NCBI RefSeq assembly: GCF_001894985.1 | Contig: NZ_BCXG01000020.1 | Location: forward strand, 30,086-94,085 | Direction of reading: 5' to 3' | Source of the DNA: Rhodococcus tukisamuensis NBRC 100609 | GTDB taxonomy: Bacteria > Actinomycetota > Actinomycetes > Mycobacteriales > Mycobacteriaceae | Length of the DNA stretch: 64,000 nucleotides | Part shown: piece after piece, positions 39,665 to 48,543 of the stretch | Position numbering within the stretch: position 1 is the stretch's first letter | How the letters are laid out: each line of letters begins with the position of its first letter | The notes under the pieces: model-generated | Database searches by the model: none | Seen by the model: the letters and a program-made list of their open reading frames with translations, nothing else | Told to the model about the DNA's origin: nothing | Made by a program: the position numbers and the translations under genes

Positions 39665-40783
39665 CTGTCCGCCGGAGCCGCCTCTCCCCAGGCCCACATC
39701 CCTGACCTCGCCCGCCCCGACTCCATCCCCGCCGCCGTCGAGGCCGCGCTGAGCGAGTTCTTCGTGTCCCGTCGGCCCCTCACCGACGCCGTCGGCGGCA
39801 CCTTCACCCCCGCGGTGGCCGCGCTGGAGGCGTTCGTGCTGCGCGGCGGCAAGCGGGTGCGGCCCGCCTTCGCGTGGACCGGTTGGCTCGGCGCAGGCGG
39901 CGACCCCGCAGGCCCGGACGCGGCGGCCGTGCTGCGCGCGTGCTCGGCACTCGAACTGGTGCAGGCCTGCGCCCTGGTGCACGACGACATCATCGACTCC
40001 TCGCGCACCCGGCGCGGCCACCCGACGCTGCACGTGGAGTTCGCTGCGCAGCACCGCGCCGGCGACTGGTCCGGCGAGCCGGCGAAGTTCGGTGAGTCGA
40101 TCGCGATCCTGCTCGGCGACCTCGCGCTGTCCTGGGCCGACGACATGATCCGCGAGTCCGGGGTGGACGCCGCCGGCCAGGTTCGGCTCGGCCCCGTCTG
40201 GTCCGCCATGCGCACCGAGGTGCTCGGCGGCCAGTACCTGGACGTGAGCACCGAGGTCACCGCCGACGAGTCGGTGGCCGCGGCCCTGCGGATCAACCGC
40301 TACAAGACCGCCGCGTACACAATCGAACGACCGCTGCACCTCGGCGCGGCGGTGGCCGGGGCCGACGCCGACCTGATCGACGCCTACCGGGAGTTCGGCA
40401 CCGACATCGGCATCGCGTTCCAGCTGCGCGACGACCTGCTCGGCGTGTTCGGCGACCCGGCCGTCACCGGCAAGCCGTCCGGCGACGACCTGCGCGAGGG
40501 CAAGCGGACCGTGTTGTTCGCGGAGGCGCTCCTGCGCGCCGACGCCACCGACCCCGCGGCCGCCGAACTGCTTCGCCGCAGCATCGGCGCCGATCTCGGA
40601 GAGGACCAGGTGGAGCGGCTGCGCGGCCTGATCACCGACCTCGGCGCCGTCGACGAGGTGGAGCGCCGCATCGCCGAGCTCACCGCCAGCGGGCTGCGGG
40701 CCCTCGACGACAGCTCCGCCGTCCCGGCCGCCAAGGCCGGCCTGCGGGAGATGGCACTCGCGGCGACTCGCCGGAGCGCGTAG
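39665..40783 (+). CDS. crtE: geranylgeranyl diphosphate synthase (CrtE/IdsA2)
   Basis: A roughly 372-residue trans-prenyltransferase. The first Asp-rich motif DDIIDSS and the second QLRDDLLGVFGD bind Mg-diphosphate; GGKRVRP binds isopentenyl diphosphate. Homology clearly starts upstream of GTG 39764 (DSIPAAVEAALSEFF), yet the frame offers no ATG, GTG or TTG between the stop at 39572 and that point. CTG 39665 with AGGAG six bases upstream is the best start. It supplies the C20 precursor to CrtB. Position equals Rv2173 (idsA2). Its stop overlaps the crtI start by one base. Confidence 0.92.
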   Translation: MSAGAASPQAHIPDLARPDSIPAAVEAALSEFFVSRRPLTDAVGGTFTPAVAALEAFVLRGGKRVRPAFAWTGWLGAGGDPAGPDAAAVLRACSALELVQACALVHDDIIDSSRTRRGHPTLHVEFAAQHRAGDWSGEPAKFGESIAILLGDLALSWADDMIRESGVDAAGQVRLGPVWSAMRTEVLGGQYLDVSTEVTADESVAAALRINRYKTAAYTIERPLHLGAAVAGADADLIDAYREFGTDIGIAFQLRDDLLGVFGDPAVTGKPSGDDLREGKRTVLFAEALLRADATDPAAAELLRRSIGADLGEDQVERLRGLITDLGAVDEVERRIAELTASGLRALDDSSAVPAAKAGLREMALAATRRSA

Positions 40784-42348
40784 TGGCGCGCTGCGTCCCG
40801 GGCCCCACCGACCGGGTCGTGGTGGTCGGCGGCGGGCTCGCCGGGCTGTCCGCCGGGCTGCACCTGCTCGGCGCCGGCCGCGAGGTGACACTGCTCGAAC
40901 GCGACACCACCGTCGGCGGCCGGGTCGGCACCTACGCCGGACCGGGATACGAGATCGACAGCGGCGCAACGGTTCTCACCATGCCGGAACTGGTCACCGA
41001 GGCGCTGGCCGCGGTCGGGCAGGACACCGACACGGTCAGCCCGCCGCTGCGGATGCGCCGGCTCGAACCCGCCTACCACGCCCGCTTCGCGGACGGGACG
41101 ACGCTGGCCGTGCACTCCGACCCCGCCGCGATGGCCGCCGAGGTGACCCGCGCCTTCGGCCCGGACGAGGCGCAGCGCTACCGACGGCTGCGCGGCTGGC
41201 TGGAACGGGTGTTCCGGGCCGAGTTCGACACCTTCATCGACGCCAACTTCGACTCCCCGCTCGACCTCGCCGGCTCGCGGACCGCACTCACGGACCTGAC
41301 CACGCTGGTGCGCCTCGGCGCCTTCGGACGGCTCGGGCCACGGGTGGCACGGATGGTCCACGACCCCCGGCTGCAGCGGATCTTCACCTTCCAGTCGCTC
41401 TACGCAGGCACCAGCCCGGCCAAGGCGCTCGGCATCTACGGCGCCATCGCACACATGGACACCTCGATGGGCGTCTACTTCCCCGACGGCGGGATGCGCG
41501 CGATCGCCGAGTCGATGGCCGGCGCGTTCACCGCCGCCGGCGGCCGGCTGCACCTCGGCGCCGAGGTGACCCGGATCGAGTACGCGGCCGGGCGGGCCCG
41601 GCGCGTGCTGACCTCGGACGGCGCCGGGCACGACGCCGACGCGGTGGTGCTCACCGCCGACCTCGGCGGCGCCGGGGCACTGCTGCCGCCGAGCTCCCGC
41701 AGGCGTCGGCCGGTGCGGCACTCCCCCTCGGCGGTCGTCGCGCACGGCACCGTCCCGGTCGAGGTGTCGCGGCACTGGGCCGGCTCCGGGCACCACACCA
41801 TCGACTTCGGGGACGCCTGGGCGCGCACCTTCACCGAGATCACCGCACGCCGCGGTCGCGGACGGCTGATGAGCGACCCCTCGCTGCTGCTGACCCGGCC
41901 CGCCTGCACCGACCCGGGCCTGCGACTGACCCGCGACGGACAGGACCACGAGCCGCTGTCCGTGCTGGCGCCGTGCCCGAACCTGGACAGCGCACCGCTG
42001 GACTGGGCCGCGCTCGGGCGGCCGTACGTGCGCGAACTGCTCGGGGTGCTCGAACGACGCGGCTACGTCGGCATCGCCGAGCACTTCCGAGTGGACATCG
42101 TCGACACCCCGCAGACCTGGGCGGACCGCGGGATGTCGGCAGGTTCGCCGTTCGCCGCCGCACACACCTTCGCCCAGACCGGGCCGTTCCGGCGCGGCAA
42201 CCTCGACACCGGCGCGTCGAACGTGGTGCTGGCCGGATGCGGGACCACGCCCGGCGTCGGCGTGCCGACGGTGCTGGTCTCGGGCAAGCTCGCGGCACAG
42301 CGCATCACCGGCCCATTCCCGGGCCGGGCGGCTGAGCAACTAGACTAG
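40783..42348 (+). CDS. crtI: phytoene desaturase
   Basis: A 521-residue FAD enzyme. VVVVGGGLAGLSAGLHL is the dinucleotide fold, LLERDTTVGGRVGTY follows, and GYEIDSGATVLTMPEL is a CrtI-type motif. The C-terminal signature is VLAGCGTTPGVGVPTVLVSGKLAA, as in bacterial desaturases. It introduces double bases into phytoene on the way to lycopene; the number of steps cannot be told from sequence. It starts at GTG 40783 in a TAGTG overlap with crtE. M. tuberculosis lacks this gene at the same locus. Confidence 0.92.
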   Translation: MARCVPGPTDRVVVVGGGLAGLSAGLHLLGAGREVTLLERDTTVGGRVGTYAGPGYEIDSGATVLTMPELVTEALAAVGQDTDTVSPPLRMRRLEPAYHARFADGTTLAVHSDPAAMAAEVTRAFGPDEAQRYRRLRGWLERVFRAEFDTFIDANFDSPLDLAGSRTALTDLTTLVRLGAFGRLGPRVARMVHDPRLQRIFTFQSLYAGTSPAKALGIYGAIAHMDTSMGVYFPDGGMRAIAESMAGAFTAAGGRLHLGAEVTRIEYAAGRARRVLTSDGAGHDADAVVLTADLGGAGALLPPSSRRRRPVRHSPSAVVAHGTVPVEVSRHWAGSGHHTIDFGDAWARTFTEITARRGRGRLMSDPSLLLTRPACTDPGLRLTRDGQDHEPLSVLAPCPNLDSAPLDWAALGRPYVRELLGVLERRGYVGIAEHFRVDIVDTPQTWADRGMSAGSPFAAAHTFAQTGPFRRGNLDTGASNVVLAGCGTTPGVGVPTVLVSGKLAAQRITGPFPGRAAEQLD

Positions 42349-42430
42349 GCCACCGTCCATGCCTTCCGCCGAGCGAGTCCCGTCGGCCGGGAGTCAGTCA
42401 GCGCGCAACCTTGGGGGAAGATCCGCACCG

Positions 42431-44032
42431 ATGACGCTTCGCACTCCCACTGCCGACGGGACCGTGGTCGACAGCCCGGACGCGGCCTCACCCCCGGGGC
42501 GCCTCCGCGAAGCTGCGTTGTTCGTCCGCAGCGAGGCCGGACATGCGGCCCTCCTCGGCCTCGTGGGCGCCGTGATGATCACCTTCGGCGGTTTCGGCTC
42601 CGGCAGCATCCGGCGCCGTGACCCGCTGCTCGAGGCCCTGCACCTGTCCTGGCTGCGGTTCGGCCACGGGCTGGTGCTCTCCACGGCGATCGTGTGGATC
42701 GGCGTGCTGTTGATGATCGCCGCGTGGGTGCGGCTCGGTCGCAGCACCCTCGGCGGCCGGGTGAGCGTGCGCGACCTGCTGGTGATCGTGCCGATCTGGA
42801 CCGCGCCGATGCTGCTGGCCGTCCCGATGTTCAGCCGCGACGCCTACTCCTACCTGGCGCAGGGCGCGCTGCTGCGCGACGGTTTCGACCCCTACTCGGT
42901 GGGACCGGTGGCCAATCCCGGGGTGCTGCTCGACAACGTCAGCAACGTCTGGACCACCACCACCGCGCCCTACGGGCCGATCGCGCTGCTGCTCGGCCAG
43001 GGCATCACCTCGATCACCGGCGACAACGTCGTCGCGGGCACCATGCTGCTGCGGCTGACGATGCTGCCCGGTCTGGCGCTGTCGATGTGGGCGCTGCCGC
43101 GGCTGGCCCGCCAGCTCGGCGGCAACCCGGCCATCGCGCTGTGGCTGGCCGTGCTCAATCCGCTGGTGCTGATCCACCTGATCGGCGGGGTGCACAACGA
43201 GATGCTGATGGTCGGTCTGATGACCGCGGGCATCACCCTGGTCCTCGACAAGCGCCACGTGGCCGGCATCGCGGTGGTCGCGGTCGGCGTCGCCGTCAAG
43301 GCGATGGCCGGCATCGCGTTGCCGTTCCTGGTGTGGATCTGGATGATCCACGAACGCGACCGCGCCAAGGCCGAGGGCCGCGAGCCCGCCGGGCCGGTCG
43401 CGCTGTTCGCCCGGACCGCGGGCGCCGGGTTTGCCGTGTTCGCGGGCGTCTTCGCGGCGGCCTCGCTGATCGCGGGCGTCGGGATCGGCTGGCTCACGGC
43501 GCTGTCCGGCTCGGCGAAGATCATCAACTGGCTCTCGCTGCCGACGATCATGGCGCACGTGGTCACCGTGGGCACCTCGTGGTTCACCGGGCTGACCCTG
43601 GCCCCGGTGCTCGAGGTGACCCGCATGCTGTGCGCCGTCGCGCTGGCCGGGATCCTGGTCTACGTCTGGTGGCGTTTCCGCACCACCCCGCGGCAGGCCG
43701 TGCTCGGCATCCTGGTGGCCCTGGTCGCCATCGTGGTGCTCTCCCCCGCCGCACTGCCCTGGTACTACTCGTGGCCCCTCGCCGTGGCCGCCGGCTTCGC
43801 CATGTCCACCACCACCCTGATGGTGCTGGTCGGTCTGTCGACGTGGCTCATGCTGGTGTTCCAACCGGACGGCTCGATCGGTCTGTACACGCTGCCGCAC
43901 GTGCTGCTGGCGACCTTCGCGGCGGTGGTCGCGGCCAAGTCGCTGGTGACCGTCGACCCGCTGCGGCTCCGGTCGGTGCGCCAGCACGCCGAGGCCACCC
44001 CGGACACTCCCGCGGTGACCGCGACGCCGTGA
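42431..44032 (+). CDS. mptA: alpha-1,6-mannopyranosyltransferase (MptA-like)
   Basis: A 533-residue GT-C-type membrane enzyme. The start is ATG 42431 with GGGGGAAG upstream; an earlier ATG at 42359 precedes that site. It has about 12 hydrophobic helices. The first extracytoplasmic loop carries MFSRDAYSYLAQG with the catalytic-type Asp, and GGVHNEMLMVG and ALPWYYSWP are family motifs. MptA elongates the mannan backbone of lipomannan using polyprenyl-phospho-mannose. The location matches Rv2174. It sits inside the crt run and its stop overlaps crtB (GTGA). MptB is a paralogue that cannot be fully excluded by sequence alone. Confidence 0.9.
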   Translation: MTLRTPTADGTVVDSPDAASPPGRLREAALFVRSEAGHAALLGLVGAVMITFGGFGSGSIRRRDPLLEALHLSWLRFGHGLVLSTAIVWIGVLLMIAAWVRLGRSTLGGRVSVRDLLVIVPIWTAPMLLAVPMFSRDAYSYLAQGALLRDGFDPYSVGPVANPGVLLDNVSNVWTTTTAPYGPIALLLGQGITSITGDNVVAGTMLLRLTMLPGLALSMWALPRLARQLGGNPAIALWLAVLNPLVLIHLIGGVHNEMLMVGLMTAGITLVLDKRHVAGIAVVAVGVAVKAMAGIALPFLVWIWMIHERDRAKAEGREPAGPVALFARTAGAGFAVFAGVFAAASLIAGVGIGWLTALSGSAKIINWLSLPTIMAHVVTVGTSWFTGLTLAPVLEVTRMLCAVALAGILVYVWWRFRTTPRQAVLGILVALVAIVVLSPAALPWYYSWPLAVAAGFAMSTTTLMVLVGLSTWLMLVFQPDGSIGLYTLPHVLLATFAAVVAAKSLVTVDPLRLRSVRQHAEATPDTPAVTATP

Positions 44033-44997
44033 ACCCCGGCCCCCTCGACGCCGCCTACCTGCACTGCCGGGAGTTGGCGGCCGAACACGGCAAGAGCTAC
44101 TTCCTCGCGACCCGGCTGCTGCCCGCCCGCGACCGACCGGCGGTGCACGCGCTGTACGGGTTCGCCCGGACCGTCGACGACGTGGTGGACGTCGACGCGG
44201 TGTGCGGCCGGCCGGTGACGGACTGCCTGGCCGAACTCGACCGCATCGAGGCGGAACTGCGCTGTGCTCTCGACAAGAGTGCTCTCGACGGCGCTGCCGG
44301 GGACGGTGCCACGCCCGCGCGGGTCCGGCCCGTGGTCGTGGCGGTCGCGGACACGATCACCCGGTACGAGATCTCGCTCGACCACTTCACCGCCTTCCTC
44401 GACGCCATGCGGATGGACCTGCCCGGCGCCCCCGGCTACCGCGCCGAGTACGCCACGATGGCGCAGCTACGCGAGTACATGCACGGTTCCGCCGCCGCGA
44501 TCGGGTTGCAGATGCTGCCGGTGCTCGGCACCGTCACCCCGCGCGCGGAGGCCGAACCCCCGGCGGCGGCGCTCGGCGAGGCGTTCCAGCTCACCAACTT
44601 CATCCGCGACGTCGGTGAGGACCTGGCGCGCGGGCGGGTGTACCTGCCCGCGGAGGACCTGGCGGCGTTCGGGGTCGATGCGGACCTGCTGCGGCACTGT
44701 CGCGACACCGGCCGCTCCGACCCCCGGATCGAACGCGCGCTCGCGCACTTCGTGTGCGTGAACCGGGCCCTCTACCGTCGCGCCCGCCCGGGACTGGCCA
44801 TGCTCGAACCGCGGGCCCGGCCCGGGATGGTCGCGGCCTTCGAGCTGTACTCGGCGATCCTCGGCGAGATCGAGACGAGCGGCTTCCGGGTCCTCGACCG
44901 GCGGGCCGTGGTGCCCCGCCGGCGACGACTCGCGCTGGTCGCGCCGCGACTGCTCGACGGTGCCGTGGCCGCCGTGCGCGGGCGGGCCGGGGACTAG
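44029..44997 (+). CDS. crtB: phytoene synthase
   Basis: A 322-residue squalene/phytoene synthase-fold enzyme condensing two GGPP molecules head to head. KSYFLATRLLP opens the active site. The two Asp-rich motifs are DDVVD and NFIRDVGED, and RVYLPAEDL follows the second. The start is GTG 44029 inside the mptA stop. The last four bases overlap the end of the convergent SDR gene. With crtE and crtI this completes the route to lycopene-type C40 carotenoids. Confidence 0.95.
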   Translation: MNPGPLDAAYLHCRELAAEHGKSYFLATRLLPARDRPAVHALYGFARTVDDVVDVDAVCGRPVTDCLAELDRIEAELRCALDKSALDGAAGDGATPARVRPVVVAVADTITRYEISLDHFTAFLDAMRMDLPGAPGYRAEYATMAQLREYMHGSAAAIGLQMLPVLGTVTPRAEAEPPAAALGEAFQLTNFIRDVGEDLARGRVYLPAEDLAAFGVDADLLRHCRDTGRSDPRIERALAHFVCVNRALYRRARPGLAMLEPRARPGMVAAFELYSAILGEIETSGFRVLDRRAVVPRRRRLALVAPRLLDGAVAAVRGRAGD

Positions 44998-45884
44998 TCG
45001 GACTTCGGTCCCTCGAGTGCCTCGGTGCGGGCACTGAGCGAGCGGCCCAGCGCCGCCACCTCGGCGTCCATCTCCGGCAACAGCGCAGGGGTGACCCGTC
45101 GGATGTCCCGTTCGGCGAGCCGGGTCTGCACCAGCGGCCGCACCCAGCGCAGGGCACCGACCCAGCCGGGGACGTTGATCCGGCTCGCCCGCTTCTCGAT
45201 CCCCTTCTCGAAGCGTCGCCCGCAGGCCTCGACCGAAGTGGTCTTACTCAACGGGCCGGGTAGTGCGGCGAGCATCTTCCGGAAGGCGGGCAGGTCGGCC
45301 TTCGCCTCCTGGACGAGCGGGGTGTCGATCCACGCCATGTGCGCGGACCCGACGTCCACGCCCAGGTGCGCGACCTCGAGCCGCAGCGTGTTGGCGAAGT
45401 ACTCCGCTCCCGCCTTCGACGCGTGGTAAGCGGCCAGACCCGGACTCGCGGTGTACGCAGCCAGGGACGAGACCACCAGGACGTAGCCCCGGCGTTCGAC
45501 GATCGAGGGCAGGGCGGCGCGGACGGTGTGGAAGACGCCCACGACGTTCACGTCCAGCACCTTCCGGAACACGGCCGGGTCGACGGCCATGACGGAGCCG
45601 TAACTGGCGATCCCGGCGTTCGCGACCACGATGTCCAGTCCGCCGAAGCGGGCCACGCCGCGCGCCACCGCGGCCTGCATCGACGCCAGGTCGCAGACGT
45701 CGGCGACCACCGACACCACGTGCTCGTCACCACCGAGTTCGGTGGCCAGAGCCGTCAGGGCGGTGGCGTCCAGGTCGGTGAGCAGGAGCTTCGCCCCACG
45801 CCTGCGCATGCGGCGGGCCACCTCCGCACCGACTCCGCGGGCTCCGCCGGTGATGAGGACGACCTTGCCTTCGAGGGATGTCAT
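44994..45884 (-). CDS. short-chain dehydrogenase/reductase
   Basis: A 296-residue classical SDR. TGGARGVG is the NAD(P)-binding motif, NAG the stabilising motif, and SSLAAYTASPGLAAYHASK holds the catalytic Ser, Tyr and Lys. About 60 residues beyond the Rossmann core (GRSLSARTEAL end) suggest a substrate lid. Substrate unknown; similar SDRs in mycobacteria act on lipids or aldehydes. It is convergent with crtB and is followed 22 bases upstream by the Rv2175c homologue, so it probably shares that transcript. Confidence 0.9.
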   Translation of the reverse strand: MTSLEGKVVLITGGARGVGAEVARRMRRRGAKLLLTDLDATALTALATELGGDEHVVSVVADVCDLASMQAAVARGVARFGGLDIVVANAGIASYGSVMAVDPAVFRKVLDVNVVGVFHTVRAALPSIVERRGYVLVVSSLAAYTASPGLAAYHASKAGAEYFANTLRLEVAHLGVDVGSAHMAWIDTPLVQEAKADLPAFRKMLAALPGPLSKTTSVEACGRRFEKGIEKRASRINVPGWVGALRWVRPLVQTRLAERDIRRVTPALLPEMDAEVAALGRSLSARTEALEGPKSD

Positions 45885-45906
45885 GACCCAAGACGCTAGT
45901 GCCGGA

Positions 45907-46275
45907 CTAGAACCCCATCGCCTGGGCGCGCCGGACGATCTCGCGGGCGTGGTCGGTGTGCAGCACCGACACCGGGGTCCCCGGCAGGGAGTCGTCCTCG
46001 GTGAACAGCCAGCGCAGGATCTCCTCGTCGCTGAAGTTGCCGTCGCGCAGCACCACCAGCAGGCCGGGCAGGAAACGGACCACCTCGCCGGTCTCGGTGA
46101 AGAACTCCGACGGCACCGCGATCACGCCGTTCCGGCGGACCGCGACCAGCTCGCCGTCGCGGAGCATCTGGTGCACGCGGGTCACCGCGACGCGGAGGAT
46201 CTTCGACACGTCGGGAAGCTGCAGTACGTCGACTGACGGGTCGAGGACGTCGTCGCAATAAGGAATGGCACTCAC
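45907..46275 (-). CDS. Rv2175c-family winged-helix DNA-binding protein
   Basis: A 122-residue protein from GTG 46275. The N-terminal half (VLQLPDVSKILRVAVTRVHQML) is a helix-turn-helix that continues into the wing GELVAVRRNGVIAVP. The C-terminal half (FLPGLLVVLRDGNFSDEEILRWLF) is the family's own domain. In M. tuberculosis Rv2175c binds DNA and is phosphorylated by PknL near its N-terminus, which reduces binding. The pknL gene is divergent from it here too. The residues before the start contain a possible Thr, but this start excludes most of that tail. Targets unknown. Confidence 0.92.
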   Translation of the reverse strand: MSAIPYCDDVLDPSVDVLQLPDVSKILRVAVTRVHQMLRDGELVAVRRNGVIAVPSEFFTETGEVVRFLPGLLVVLRDGNFSDEEILRWLFTEDDSLPGTPVSVLHTDHAREIVRRAQAMGF

Positions 46276-46411
46276 ACCGGTAACGGTATCGGGTCGGGCC
46301 CGGCCCGCGGGAGGCGGTAGGTGCAGGCCGGGGACAACTCCACTGCGGAGCACGGCGCAGACACCCGTGGGCGGCGCTGGCTACGATCGATGCGGACGTT
46401 GTCAACGTGAA

Positions 46412-48478
46412 ATGGGGTACTCGCGGGTGGGGCCAGGAGATCAGCGACTGATCGGCATGCTGTTGGACCGGCGCTATCGGGTGGACGCCCCGATCGCGCG
46501 CGGCGGCATGTCGATGGTCTACCGCGGTGTCGACACCCGCCTGGACCGGCCGGTGGCGATCAAGGTGATGGATCCCAAGTTCGCCCACGACCCGCAGTTC
46601 GTGGCCCGCTTCGAGTTCGAGGCGCGGGCCGTCGCGCGGCTGAGCCATCCCGGCCTGGTCGCGGTGTACGACCAGGGCGTCGACGGCGAGCACGCCTTCC
46701 TGGTGATGGAGTTGGTGGCGGGCGGCACGCTGCGCGAACTGCTCCGCGAGCGTGGCCCGATGCCCCCGCACGCCGCCGCGGCCGTCACCGGACCCGTGCT
46801 CGACGGCCTGGCCGTGGCGCACCGGGCGGGGCTGGTCCACCGCGACATCAAACCGGAGAACATCCTCATCTCCGATTCGGGCGAGGTGAAGATCGCCGAC
46901 TTCGGCCTGGTCCGCGCCGTCGCCGGGTCCAACGCCACGTCCAGCAGCGTGATCCTCGGCACCGCCGCCTACCTCTCCCCCGAGCAGGTGACCAGCGGAA
47001 ACTCCGACGCCCGCAGCGACGTGTACGCCACCGGCGTGCTGCTGTTCGAGATGCTCACCGGCCAGACGCCCTTCACCGGGGACACCTCGCTCTCGATCGC
47101 GTACCAGCGGATCAACGCCGACGTGCCTGCGCCCGGGACCGTGGTGCCCGGCGTGCCCGAGGAGTTCGACCGGCTGGTGCTCGACGCCACGGCCCGTGAC
47201 CCGGACGATCGTTTCACCAACGCCGCGGAGATGTCGGCGGCGCTGCGCGCGGTGTGCGGCCAGCTGCAGCTGCCGGCGTACCGGGTGCCCGCACCCCGGC
47301 GCTCCGCGCAGCATCTCAGTGCCGCCATGCAGGTGGCGGGCGCGGTCTCGCCCCGTCTCGACGCGGCGGCACCCACCGAGGTCAACGGGTCTGCCGCGGC
47401 GACGACCGCCGTCCCCGCACAGCGCGGCGCCGCGAACACCGGACTGCAGCACACCAAGGTGGTCACCACCGCGACGCCACGCGACGACGGCTACCACGAC
47501 GCGGTGAGCGAGCAGGGTTCCCAGCCGCCCACCACCGCGACCCGGCAGCAGCGCCGCGACTCGGCCCAGTACGAGTTCCCGGACTTCGCCGCGGAACGCC
47601 GCAAGTCCCGCCGCACCATGTTGGTCTGGCTGACGGTGATCCTGGCCCTCGCCGTGGCGGTCGGCGTCGGCGGCTGGTGGATGGGATCGGGTCGCTACGT
47701 GGCGGTGCCCGCGGTCGACGGACTCAACCGTGCCGCGGCCACCTCCACGATCCAGTCCGCCGGGCTCGAGACCCAGATCCGCGGGACGTACGACAACGCG
47801 GCGCCGGCCGACGCCCTGCTGGGCACCGAACCGGCCGCCGGGTCACGCGTCGCCCGGGGCGGCACCGTCGCGCTGAAGGTTTCGCTGGGCCGGCCGACGG
47901 TCCCCGACCTGATCGGCGGCGACAGGTCGCGGATCGAGCAGGCCCTGCGCGAGCGCACGTTCGTCCCCGCCGAGGGCGGCGAGGCGTTCAGCACCAAGGT
48001 TCCGTCCGGCGGGGTCGCGGCCCTCGACCCGGGCCCGGGCACCGCCCTGGACGTCGGCTCGCAGGTGCGACTCGTCCGCAGCAAGGGCTCGCCGCCAGTG
48101 CATCTGCCCGACCTCCGCGGCAAGTCCGCGGACGAGGCCCGGGCCGCGTTGGACGGCCTCGGCATCACCGTGACGGACACCCGTGAGGTGTTCGACGCGG
48201 GGGTCGACGCCGGTGACGTCGTCGGCACCGACCCCGCTTCGGGGACCGAGGTCGGCGCCGGCTCAGCCGTGACGCTGACCGTCTCCACGGCGGTCAAGGT
48301 GCCCTCGATGCTGGGCCGGACGGTCGGCTCGGCCCGCGACGAGCTGACCCAGCTCGGACTGAAGGTCAAGATCCGGCAGGTCACCGAGACCGATCGGTCC
48401 CTGGTCATCTCGCAAAAACCCGGACCCGGCGAACGCGTCAAGCCCGGTACCACCGTGAACCTGGTCGCACTCCCGTAG
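46412..48478 (+). CDS. pknL: Ser/Thr protein kinase PknL with four PASTA repeats
   Basis: A 688-residue transmembrane kinase from ATG 46412; GTG 46427 is a near alternative. The kinase domain spans about residues 20-280 with the Gly loop ARGGMS, Lys51, HRDIKPEN (143-150) and DFG (163-165). A disordered linker precedes one membrane helix (MLVWLTVILALAVAVGVGG). Four PASTA repeats follow outside (VAVPAVDGL, PTVPDLIGG, VHLPDLRGK, VKVPSMLGR). M. tuberculosis PknL is shorter and lacks PASTA. PASTA repeats bind muropeptides or lipid II, so it likely senses wall status beside the division genes. Confidence 0.96.
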   Translation: MGYSRVGPGDQRLIGMLLDRRYRVDAPIARGGMSMVYRGVDTRLDRPVAIKVMDPKFAHDPQFVARFEFEARAVARLSHPGLVAVYDQGVDGEHAFLVMELVAGGTLRELLRERGPMPPHAAAAVTGPVLDGLAVAHRAGLVHRDIKPENILISDSGEVKIADFGLVRAVAGSNATSSSVILGTAAYLSPEQVTSGNSDARSDVYATGVLLFEMLTGQTPFTGDTSLSIAYQRINADVPAPGTVVPGVPEEFDRLVLDATARDPDDRFTNAAEMSAALRAVCGQLQLPAYRVPAPRRSAQHLSAAMQVAGAVSPRLDAAAPTEVNGSAAATTAVPAQRGAANTGLQHTKVVTTATPRDDGYHDAVSEQGSQPPTTATRQQRRDSAQYEFPDFAAERRKSRRTMLVWLTVILALAVAVGVGGWWMGSGRYVAVPAVDGLNRAAATSTIQSAGLETQIRGTYDNAAPADALLGTEPAAGSRVARGGTVALKVSLGRPTVPDLIGGDRSRIEQALRERTFVPAEGGEAFSTKVPSGGVAALDPGPGTALDVGSQVRLVRSKGSPPVHLPDLRGKSADEARAALDGLGITVTDTREVFDAGVDAGDVVGTDPASGTEVGAGSAVTLTVSTAVKVPSMLGRTVGSARDELTQLGLKVKIRQVTETDRSLVISQKPGPGERVKPGTTVNLVALP

Positions 48479-48543
48479 TTCCGCGCACCCGCCACCGCAA
48501 CAGTTGCTAGGTTCAGCGCCCCAGTACAACAGTCGGAGGCACA

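Noticed and set aside
42488..43987. 499-codon His/Gln/Arg-rich minus-strand frame opposite mptA
   Set aside because: Shadow frame of a hydrophobic membrane protein gene: antisense of Val/Leu/Ala codons gives His/Gln/Arg; no homology recognised.
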